This document shows positions 1-5,529 of a stretch of DNA of 7,716 bases, one piece after another. The position numbers and the translations under genes were made by a program. Each line of letters opens with the position of its first letter. The stretch's first letter is position 1. Below the pieces are notes generated by a model, which saw only the letters and a program-made list of their open reading frames with translations, had not been told where the DNA came from and made no database searches. This stretch comes from Elusimicrobiota bacterium (GTDB taxonomy: Bacteria > Elusimicrobiota > Elusimicrobia > Elusimicrobiales > UBA9959), in the NCBI GenBank assembly GCA_030639665.1, contig DAOWCC010000118.1:1-7716 (forward strand), in the 5' to 3' direction.

Positions 1-301
1 CAGGCTCCAAGGCAAGGAAACCGTCTGTTTTGGCTTTTTTAGTTAAAGACACAAAAGTGGACACTATGCCCGAAGTATCTTCACCTTTTGAAGCCATCAC
101 TTTTTTTAAAACTTTGACGAGACCAAGAACCTCTGATAAAGGATAACTAATCAGAAGCGCGCAGAAAGTTCCGCCTCCAACCATTAACGCGGCTTCTATA
201 TTTATGAAGGGAGCAAAGCCGGCTACTCCCTCCGCTATATAAATAGCAGCGACAACAAATCCGGTAAAAAAGATTATCCCAATAAAAGTTGCTATGTCCA
301 T
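1..301 (-). CDS. motA: MotA flagellar stator protein, N-terminal 100 residues (cut by window edge)
   Basis: MotA forms, with MotB, the inner-membrane ion channel that drives the flagellar rotor. The visible 100 residues begin MDIATFIGIIFF and contain a first membrane helix (about 3-24) and a second (about 34-54) with the typical VGGGTF and SYPL segment. A cytoplasmic stretch ending KTDGFLALE follows. Aligned to E. coli MotA, the torque residues Arg90 and Glu98 correspond to Lys91 and Glu99, so both charges are kept. The ATG at 301 is supported by a GGAGG Shine-Dalgarno five bases upstream. The frame is open to the window edge, so the C-terminal part and any motB lie outside. It follows flbD by about 110 bp on the same strand, an order common in spirochaetes and clostridia. 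A TolQ/ExbB-type relative is possible, but the flbD neighbour and N-terminal motif favour MotA. Confidence 0.93.
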   Translation of the reverse strand, partial: MDIATFIGIIFFTGFVVAAIYIAEGVAGFAPFINIEAALMVGGGTFCALLISYPLSEVLGLVKVLKKVMASKGEDTSGIVSTFVSLTKKAKTDGFLALEP

Positions 302-327
302 CAAAACCTCCGTAAAAAGTGTTATTA

Positions 328-402
328 GCGTTGTGGGTTAATAGCGTTAAGCGTTTAAAGATAAACGCTATAAACACAAGGAACGCGTAACGCGATAAAC
401 GC
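328..402. repeat. GCGTT/AACGC palindromic repeat cluster between flbD and motA
   Basis: Three GCGTT copies (328-332, 344-348, 351-355) face four AACGC copies (364-368, 382-386, 389-393, 398-402), making one long imperfect palindrome. Its core is an 8-bp stem AGCGTTTA/TAAACGCT with a 4-base loop at 350-369. Parts have 7-bp periodicity (343-370 and 381-394). It could fold in flbD-motA mRNA and attenuate or stabilise it. No T-run follows the stem, so it is not a standard terminator. Confidence 0.7.
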
Positions 403-410
403 GCCGTTAC

Positions 411-641
411 TTACAACGGATCTCTTTGAAGCCCTTCAATGGGATTAATCGCTTTTCTTCCCGAGAAAACAACTTTCCGATATTCGGTAACTTTGGCAAT
501 TACTTCTTTAACCGAATCTTTTACTATAAATCTATTGCCCGTCACCAAAGTAATTACCGTATCGGGAGCCGCTTCAACGGTTTCTATCAGTTCAGCGTTT
601 ATAACAATATCCGTTTCATTTAGTTTTTTTAGTGTTATCAT
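411..641 (-). CDS. flbD: FlbD family flagellar protein (SwrD-like)
   Basis: This 76-residue protein starts MITLKKLNETDIVINAELIE and contains the FlbD signature: LN near the start, then ELIETVEAAPDTVITL and a Gly-containing turn before IVKDSVKEVIAKV. FlbD is a small cytoplasmic protein normally encoded just upstream of motA-motB; the Bacillus subtilis homologue SwrD is known to raise flagellar motor power. The length is normal, with a short C-terminal extension. This is not the unrelated Caulobacter transcription factor of the same name. No clear Shine-Dalgarno precedes the ATG. Instead an extended -10 box ends seven bases before it, so translation may be leaderless. The gene follows the long coiled-coil gene by about 95 bp and is co-oriented with motA. 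Confidence 0.92.
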   Translation of the reverse strand: MITLKKLNETDIVINAELIETVEAAPDTVITLVTGNRFIVKDSVKEVIAKVTEYRKVVFSGRKAINPIEGLQRDPL

Positions 642-648
642 CGTCTTA

Positions 649-657
649 ATTATACCA
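649..657 (-). promoter_or_regulatory. Extended -10 promoter candidate for flbD
   Basis: On the minus strand TGGTATAAT (a TGn extension plus a perfect TATAAT) ends exactly seven bases before the flbD ATG. No -35 resembling TTGACA is found at 16-18 bp, as expected for an extended -10 promoter. If used, transcription would start at or within a base or two of the ATG, giving a leaderless or nearly leaderless flbD(-motA) mRNA. Confidence 0.5.
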
Positions 658-664
658 CTTTAAA

Positions 665-706
665 AGTAGCGGGTAGAGGAGAGAGATTAGCGGTTAGAAA
701 ATAGAG
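665..706. repeat. Degenerate heptamer array upstream of flbD
   Basis: Six consecutive 7-mers are readable on the plus strand: agtagcg, ggtagag, gagagag, attagcg, gttagaa, aatagag. The 7-bp period is kept while the bases drift. It fills most of the gap between the coiled-coil gene stop and flbD. No function is evident. Confidence 0.6.
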
Positions 707-735
707 AAATTTCTTAATACACTTTCCCACAATCT

Positions 736-3222
736 TTATTCTCTTTTTTTGAACGCCCATTTCACTCTATCAGCCAATTTACCTTCCATCTCTTTATATG
801 TATTAAGTTCATTGGCAAGCGCTTGGATTTGTTGATCCTGCCCGGTAATATGATCTTCATAACCGGTTTGAGTTTCGGCAAAACCGTCTTTTTCAATTAA
901 CATTTGATTCTCGCTTTCTTGCGCTTCCAGTTCCATTTTTTGGATTTTTTGTTTTAAGAATAAAACCTCGGACTCAAAACTCGCTCTATTGTCACTCTCC
1001 GTCTTTAAGTCTTTTTTTAATTCATCATTTGCCGCGCTTGATTCTTTTCTTAGTTCATCATTTTCCGTGTTTAATTCTTTTCTTAATTCATCATTTTCCG
1101 TCTTTAATTCTTTTTTCAATTTATCATTCTCAATTTCCAATTCTTTTTTTAACTTATCATTCTCCAGCTCCAGTTCTTTTTCCAGTTTGCTGTTAATCTC
1201 TTTGGCCAAAACGCTGTTTTTTTCAAGTTCCAAATCTTTTTGCGCCAAGGATTTTGATAATCCATCAAACTTATCGTTTAAATCATCAAACTTAATTTTA
1301 AGATTATTTTCTTTGATTTCCTGAACGGCAATAATTTTCTCATATTCTTTTTTCTCCTCCGCCATTGTCGCTTTATACTCATCCATTCTTTTATATTCGT
1401 CTTTTATTTCATCCTTTTTCTCACTCATTTTTTTAACTTGATTGGAAAAATCAGCTTTAATCGCCGAGATAAGAACCTCCAGCCTGCTTTTATCCTCAAG
1501 AATTATTTTATATTCTTTTTCAGCTTTCAGCTTTTCTTCATACATCTCTTTATTTTCACTGTCAACTTTTAATTTATCGTTTTTTAATCTTTTTATCTCT
1601 TGTTCAAACTCTCCATCAAACTGTTTTTTAATACTCAGCTTCATTTCAGCCAAATTATTTTCATACTGAGTTTTTATCTCCATCGTCCTGTTTTCATACT
1701 GAGTTTTTATTTCCATTGTCTTATTTTCAATTTCACTTTGATGTTGAATATGAAGCCGCGCCACCTCGTCATGATGCTCCTTATTGGCCCTGTTAATATC
1801 GCCATTGCTTTTCTTTTGAATATTAAGCAATTCTTCATGATACTGCTTTTGCAAATGCGCGAGTTTCTCGTCATAATCTCTGACTATTTCTCCCGCGTAA
1901 TCGCTTTTAATTTTTTCTATTTCCGTTTGATATTTTTTTCCAAGATCGTCCACTTCTTTAACATGAGTCGCGTTAAGAACGCTTATTTCGCCTTTGTATT
2001 TTTTGCTTTCTTCAATATTGGCGGCAATATTTTGCGCCATTTGAATTTTTTCAACCCGCATTTGATTTCTTTCTTTTTCCAAAACCGCGTTAATGGCCTG
2101 CACCTTTGAAATAAAGCCTCTTAATTTAACCAGCTCGGACACAGTCCTTATTTTCTCTCCCGTAACATGCGCCAAGGCATGTTCCTTTTCCTCCAAAAAT
2201 TTTTCATGCTTCTCACGGCTGTTCTTAAGCTCCTCTTCCTTTTCCTGATTTTTTCTATCCGCCACGCTGCCGATATCTTTTTGGAGTCTCTCCATATCCG
2301 AAAGCAATTTTTCCTCTCGATGCTTAAATTCCATCAAGGTTTTTTCCTCGCGCATCTTAATTATTGAAAGCTCGGCTTTAAAATTGGCTATTTCTTTCTC
2401 TTTTTCGGGAATATTTTTAATATAAGCTTCCACGGAACCTCTTTCGGAAGCTCTTTCTCTTTCAAGACGCGAGATTTCTTCCCGCATTTTGGACATTTCT
2501 TTTTCAAGTATTCCTTTTTCAAAATTAATTTCTCTTGACTCATCTTCCAATTCTCTAAGTTTTTCCGTATTGCCTTTAAATTTGATTATTTCCTCATCGC
2601 GGCTCATCAATTTCTTCTGCCATTCAGCTTTCTCATCCAGCCAGCGCCTTTCCATTTCCTGTAAACGATAAATAAAATGCGTCTCAACATCACCGCTCTG
2701 ACTTTCCCTTTCCTGCATTTGATTTTTAAGCGTATGCATCCAGGTTTCTCTTTCCTGCACCAGCTTATTTTCCAATTCCTGCACTTTGGCTTTAAAAGTG
2801 AGTCTTTCTTCTTCAACTTCCTGGTCATGCCTGTCTCTGCGCAATTTATCCTGTATATCTTTTAATGAGGATTCAACCTTGGATGAAAGCGTTTCATCCT
2901 GCTGGCTTTTAAGAGTGGCAAGCAAAGCTTTTTCTTTTTCCTTCGATATGGTATTTTCCATCTCCAAAATTTTCTTTTCAAGCTTTTCTTTATCTTCTTT
3001 CATTTTATCAGCTTCATTATTTTGCGCCGCGGGCTGCGCGGCTCCCGGCAAAGGAAATCCGCCCATTCTCGGCATCTGAGGTTTTGGCAAAGGAACCGGA
3101 CCGCCGGCTCCGGGCAATGGAGGCTTACTTCCCATATTCGGCGGAACGGGAGGTTTGGGCATACCGCCGCCAAACGGACCTATGGGAGGAACCTTTTTTA
3201 TATTCTTATCTTTATCTTCCAT
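736..3222 (-). CDS. Giant cytoplasmic coiled-coil protein with Pro/Gly-rich N-terminus, function unknown
   Basis: I do not recognise a named family. The 828-residue product has no signal peptide or membrane segment. Residues 1-66 are a disordered Pro/Gly/Met-rich head (for example PFGGGMPKPPVPPNMG). From about residue 70 to 815 it is an almost unbroken, highly charged coiled coil rich in Glu, Lys and Leu/Ile. Six 11-residue units of the form KELxxENDxLK lie at 682-747, and two copies of an 11-residue TMEIKTQYENx unit lie near 510. Such 11-residue periodicity is typical of hendecad coiled coils. The C-terminus, LADRVKWAFKKRE, is basic and amphipathic. The ATG is supported by GAGG five bases upstream. 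It sits between the FliF/FliG chimera and flbD-motA on the same strand, so a role as scaffold, cytoskeletal filament or polar organiser for that machinery is plausible but inferred. Resemblance to SMC, myosin or AglZ-like proteins would be compositional only. Confidence 0.88.
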   Translation of the reverse strand: MEDKDKNIKKVPPIGPFGGGMPKPPVPPNMGSKPPLPGAGGPVPLPKPQMPRMGGFPLPGAAQPAAQNNEADKMKEDKEKLEKKILEMENTISKEKEKALLATLKSQQDETLSSKVESSLKDIQDKLRRDRHDQEVEEERLTFKAKVQELENKLVQERETWMHTLKNQMQERESQSGDVETHFIYRLQEMERRWLDEKAEWQKKLMSRDEEIIKFKGNTEKLRELEDESREINFEKGILEKEMSKMREEISRLERERASERGSVEAYIKNIPEKEKEIANFKAELSIIKMREEKTLMEFKHREEKLLSDMERLQKDIGSVADRKNQEKEEELKNSREKHEKFLEEKEHALAHVTGEKIRTVSELVKLRGFISKVQAINAVLEKERNQMRVEKIQMAQNIAANIEESKKYKGEISVLNATHVKEVDDLGKKYQTEIEKIKSDYAGEIVRDYDEKLAHLQKQYHEELLNIQKKSNGDINRANKEHHDEVARLHIQHQSEIENKTMEIKTQYENRTMEIKTQYENNLAEMKLSIKKQFDGEFEQEIKRLKNDKLKVDSENKEMYEEKLKAEKEYKIILEDKSRLEVLISAIKADFSNQVKKMSEKKDEIKDEYKRMDEYKATMAEEKKEYEKIIAVQEIKENNLKIKFDDLNDKFDGLSKSLAQKDLELEKNSVLAKEINSKLEKELELENDKLKKELEIENDKLKKELKTENDELRKELNTENDELRKESSAANDELKKDLKTESDNRASFESEVLFLKQKIQKMELEAQESENQMLIEKDGFAETQTGYEDHITGQDQQIQALANELNTYKEMEGKLADRVKWAFKKRE
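982..1179 (-). repeat. 33-bp tandem repeats encoding 11-residue coiled-coil units (six copies)
   Basis: Within the coiled-coil gene, units KELELENDKLK, KELEIENDKLK, KELKTENDELR, KELNTENDELR, KESSAANDELK and a degenerate KDLKTESDNRA follow one another without gaps. The DNA repeats with a 33-bp period, so copy number can change without breaking the frame. The first four copies are closest, suggesting recent duplication. Confidence 0.85.
1662..1727 (-). repeat. 33-bp tandem duplication in the coiled-coil gene
   Basis: Two adjacent 33-bp units (1662-1694 and 1695-1727) both begin catactgagtttttat on the plus strand and differ at only a few positions. They encode two consecutive 11-residue TMEIKTQYENx units, the same unit length as the larger array. 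Confidence 0.85.
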
Positions 3223-3284
3223 ATTAACCTCAGTTTATTTTACCGCTTTGATATTTCAAATATATTACAGATATATTTTAAAAT

Positions 3285-3312
3285 CAGCTTCAGGCTTCAC
3301 GCTACACGCTTC
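3285..3312. repeat. Heptamer array in the gap after the FliF/FliG-like gene
   Basis: Four 7-mers in a row on the plus strand: cagcttc, aggcttc, acgctac, acgcttc. A second, different array (gcctgtt, gcctgtt, gcctgta) lies at 3347-3367 in the same gap, abutting the hairpin at the stop codon. Confidence 0.6.
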
Positions 3313-3346
3313 AGATTGTTTTGCGTGCCGCTTGTCGCCCTGTTTT

Positions 3347-3367
3347 GCCTGTTGCCTGTTGCCTGTA
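3347..3367. repeat. Three tandem gcctgtt heptamers
   Basis: Two perfect copies of gcctgtt and one variant (gcctgta) are contiguous. A further variant (ccctgtt) lies just before them at 3338-3344. This is the best preserved heptamer array in the window. Confidence 0.7.
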
Positions 3368-3393
3368 AAAGCGATGCTTCACATCGCTTTTAC
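3365..3393 (-). terminator. Hairpin overlapping the FliF/FliG-like stop codon, possible weak terminator
   Basis: A perfect 12-bp inverted repeat, GTAAAAGCGATG and CATCGCTTTTAC, surrounds a 5-base loop. The TAA stop of the upstream gene lies in its first arm. The core GCGATG/CATCGC is flanked by AAAA and TTTT, resembling a short bidirectional intrinsic terminator. The T-run is only four bases, so read-through or a 3'-end stabilising role is equally likely. Confidence 0.5.
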
Positions 3394-5312
3394 TTGCCCA
3401 CTTGTTGTTTAAAATTATTAAGCCACTCAACAACAGCCGGATCATTTGAAAGCGCCGCGTATTTATCATAAGCGGCCACAGCTTCATCAACACGCCCCAA
3501 TGAATAATAGGCGGAGCCCATATACTGATAAGCTTCGCCAAGATTGCCGTCAAGGCCTACCGCGTATTCCAAATATGAAAGAGCCTCTTCATGCCTTCCC
3601 TGATCATGAGACTCTTTTCCCGCCTGCAAATACGAAGCAATTTCAGGATTTGGCTCGGAACTCGGTTCTTTGTCTTCTTTTTTCTCACTTACAGCTTTAT
3701 ATTTATCTTTTCTGCCGGAGTCCATGGACATATCCGCTCCCTCAAAAATATACAATTCATCAGACCCTTCATTAAGCTTGGCAATCTTGCCCTCCGCTTC
3801 AAGCGACTTTATACTGTCAAGAATTTTCATTTGAGCTTCACCCGCTTGAGTTTCGGTTATTTCTCCGGCATATTCCATTATCTCCTTTATGCTGTTTACC
3901 GCGCCCTGAGACATATTCTTAAAAAATTTATCAACTATTTGAGGCTCGGCATTATGTATCGCGGACGCGATATCCTCATTATTAACGCTTCTTATTATTG
4001 TCTGTATATCTTTATCCTCAAAATTAACTATGTCTTCAAAAAGAAGAATCATTTTTCTTACCCTTTCATATATCTCGGGTTTTTGGGTCTTTAAATATTC
4101 AAGAATATTTTTCTGAGTGACGGGATCCGCGTCTTCAAGCATTTTTGAAACTTTTTCAATACCTCCGACTATAAACTCTATGCTTTCCTTAATATCCTTA
4201 TCTATGGCCTTTATCTGCTCATAAGTCGCCTGTCTGACGGTTATAGCCTCAAGCGCCACCTTAGCCTGCATTTCAACGGGCAGCATAGAGAGCGTTTGTC
4301 TGGAAATATCGGGCTTCATATAACTGAGAACCACGGCAATAACCCATGGTTCCTCTTTTCTTAAAAGAAACAAATAGATAAGTTTTTTCAGATTATCTTC
4401 GTTTATATATTCAAACGGATGAAAATTTTTCATAAGTTCTTCCTCGTCTTCAACTTCCCCCTCTTTCTGTTCAAACATCATATCAACTTGCTGATGCCCT
4501 TCCTTAATGCCATCATCACCTTCTCCGCCGCCGCCTTTGCCTTCCGCCGCTTCAGTTTTTGATTCGATATTAACTTCAGCCCCGGGCTTAGCCGCGATGG
4601 CATTTACATACTTTCTAAAAAAACCCCATAAAGGGCCGAACAAAAACAATAACAAAAGCAAAAGCAATGCCGCGAATATTAAAGGCAAATAAACTTTGGG
4701 TCTTTGAATATCGCTTGCAATATTATAACTCTTAAATTTAGTGGGCTTGAAAATCACCACGGGAGCCGCTTTTTTTTCTATTTTATAAGGCGCTAAAAAA
4801 TCATCAATTCTCTCCCTTGAAAGCATCAATATTTCTTGAGCCAAGGTATCATCGTGTATAACCGTAACTTGAAACTTATTAATCTCAGTATCAATCCCGT
4901 ATCTTATTGATTCCGTGCCTTTGCTTTGTTCCGTTTGCACGCCTTGAGACATTGAAGGTCTTTCTTTTTTATCCGAACCCGATATGCTTTTGGGCTTGGG
5001 AACACCCGGAAGTATAAAATCGTCCATGGGACTTTTCTTTTGACTGCCTTTTTCTTTATATTGCTGCAGAGCTCCCATTCCTTTTTTCTGCTGATCTGAT
5101 TTCTTTGTAACAATTTCAAATTCAATATCCGCGAACACATAGGACTTGCCTCTGCCCAGTATGGGATCTAAAATCTCAAGCTTAATCTTATCTTCAACGG
5201 TTTTGCGGAATTGACTTTGCTTTTCCAAAAGAGAAACTTCCATTGTCTGAGCAAAAAGCCCCAAACAGGAAGTTGCCATTATAATTAGAGACGCGTATAG
5301 TATCTTATTCAT
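3390..5312 (-). CDS. Membrane-anchored FliF-like/FliG-like/TPR chimera
   Basis: This 640-residue protein combines parts of two flagellar rotor proteins. Residues 1-21 form a signal peptide or N-terminal helix (cleavage possible at LFA|Q). Residues 30-70 (FRKTVEDKIKLEILDPILGRG and following) and 131-190 (YGIDTEINKFQVTVIHDD, then VVIFKP) resemble the FliF third ring-building domain with its variable insertion. Residues 207-229 are a strong membrane helix. An acidic Gly-rich linker follows (240-295). Residues 296-420 match FliG middle domain, with EEPW in place of EHPQ and GG at 383-384; 421-512 match FliG C-terminal domain (LLFEDIV, then FFKNMSQ). Two TPRs occupy about 552-623. FliF RBM1/RBM2, the FliF tail and FliG_N are absent, as expected if a covalent fusion replaces the FliF-FliG contact. 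Torque-charge positions are degenerate. The start has AGGTG just upstream. Domain calls come from reading, not from profile searches. Confidence 0.85.
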   Translation of the reverse strand: MNKILYASLIIMATSCLGLFAQTMEVSLLEKQSQFRKTVEDKIKLEILDPILGRGKSYVFADIEFEIVTKKSDQQKKGMGALQQYKEKGSQKKSPMDDFILPGVPKPKSISGSDKKERPSMSQGVQTEQSKGTESIRYGIDTEINKFQVTVIHDDTLAQEILMLSRERIDDFLAPYKIEKKAAPVVIFKPTKFKSYNIASDIQRPKVYLPLIFAALLLLLLLFLFGPLWGFFRKYVNAIAAKPGAEVNIESKTEAAEGKGGGGEGDDGIKEGHQQVDMMFEQKEGEVEDEEELMKNFHPFEYINEDNLKKLIYLFLLRKEEPWVIAVVLSYMKPDISRQTLSMLPVEMQAKVALEAITVRQATYEQIKAIDKDIKESIEFIVGGIEKVSKMLEDADPVTQKNILEYLKTQKPEIYERVRKMILLFEDIVNFEDKDIQTIIRSVNNEDIASAIHNAEPQIVDKFFKNMSQGAVNSIKEIMEYAGEITETQAGEAQMKILDSIKSLEAEGKIAKLNEGSDELYIFEGADMSMDSGRKDKYKAVSEKKEDKEPSSEPNPEIASYLQAGKESHDQGRHEEALSYLEYAVGLDGNLGEAYQYMGSAYYSLGRVDEAVAAYDKYAALSNDPAVVEWLNNFKQQVGK

Positions 5313-5319
5313 AACACCT

Positions 5320-5348
5320 GTTATAATTTTACTTTTACCATATTACAA
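5320..5348 (-). promoter_or_regulatory. Candidate sigma70-type promoter of the FliF/FliG-like gene
   Basis: On the minus strand TTGTAA (5343-5348) is separated by 17 bp from TATAAC (5320-5325), matching 4/6 and 5/6 of the consensus. The -10 ends seven bases before the ATG, the same spacing as at flbD. A start at the usual distance would give a leaderless mRNA and exclude the AGGTG ribosome-binding site, so either the promoter or that site may be incidental. Confidence 0.45.
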
Positions 5349-5349
5349 A

Positions 5350-5366
5350 AACATTTCAGAAATGTT
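5350..5366. promoter_or_regulatory. 17-bp palindrome abutting the -35 of the FliF/FliG-like gene
   Basis: AACATTTC and GAAATGTT flank a single central base with perfect symmetry. It lies one base upstream of the candidate -35, where a dimeric activator contacting RNA polymerase typically binds. The binding protein is unknown. Confidence 0.5.
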
Positions 5367-5376
5367 CAGCATAAAT

Positions 5377-5418
5377 TAAGTTTAAGAGTTTAGAGTTAAG
5401 AGTTTTAGAGAATAGAAA
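5377..5418. repeat. Degenerate heptamer array, six units
   Basis: Contiguous 7-mers on the plus strand: taagttt, aagagtt, tagagtt, aagagtt, ttagaga, atagaaa. It occupies the gap upstream of the FliF/FliG-like promoter. Confidence 0.65.
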
Positions 5419-5487
5419 CGAAAAACCCAAGAAAATTCCTTTTTTCTTTGCCAGAGACTCTCAAGGCCTCCTTATTACTTTATGCTT

Positions 5488-5529
5488 TTTTCTGCTTTCT
5501 ACTCTCTGATCTCTGCTCTCTGATTTCTA
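5488..5529. repeat. Degenerate heptamer array ending at the barrel-TPR stop codon
   Basis: Contiguous 7-mers on the plus strand: ttttctg, ctttcta, ctctctg, atctctg, ctctctg, atttcta. The last unit contains the complement of the TAG stop codon (5527-5529) of the barrel-TPR gene. The other array in this gap, at 5377-5418, has a different sequence. Confidence 0.65.

Noticed and set aside
1600..2109. Plus-strand Phe/Leu/Ile-rich frame of 169 codons that could pass for a membrane protein
   Set aside because: It is the complement of Glu/Lys-rich coiled-coil codons. Other plus-strand frames across 989-3471 are explained the same way.
3591..4094. Plus-strand frame of 167 codons with hydrophobic stretches
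   Set aside because: It is antisense to the FliG-like part of the chimera; the hydrophobicity is a by-product of the complement of charged codons.
5255..5285. Lipobox in the signal peptide of the FliF/FliG-like protein
   Set aside because: The sequence before Cys is ATS, with Ala rather than Leu/Val/Ile at -3, and a normal cleavage site (LFA|Q) lies downstream.
5405..5464. Possible 19-residue leader peptide starting TTG after AGGAGG (5467-5472)
   Set aside because: Spacing between the Shine-Dalgarno-like sequence and TTG is only two bases, the product is not recognisable, and the gap is repeat-rich.
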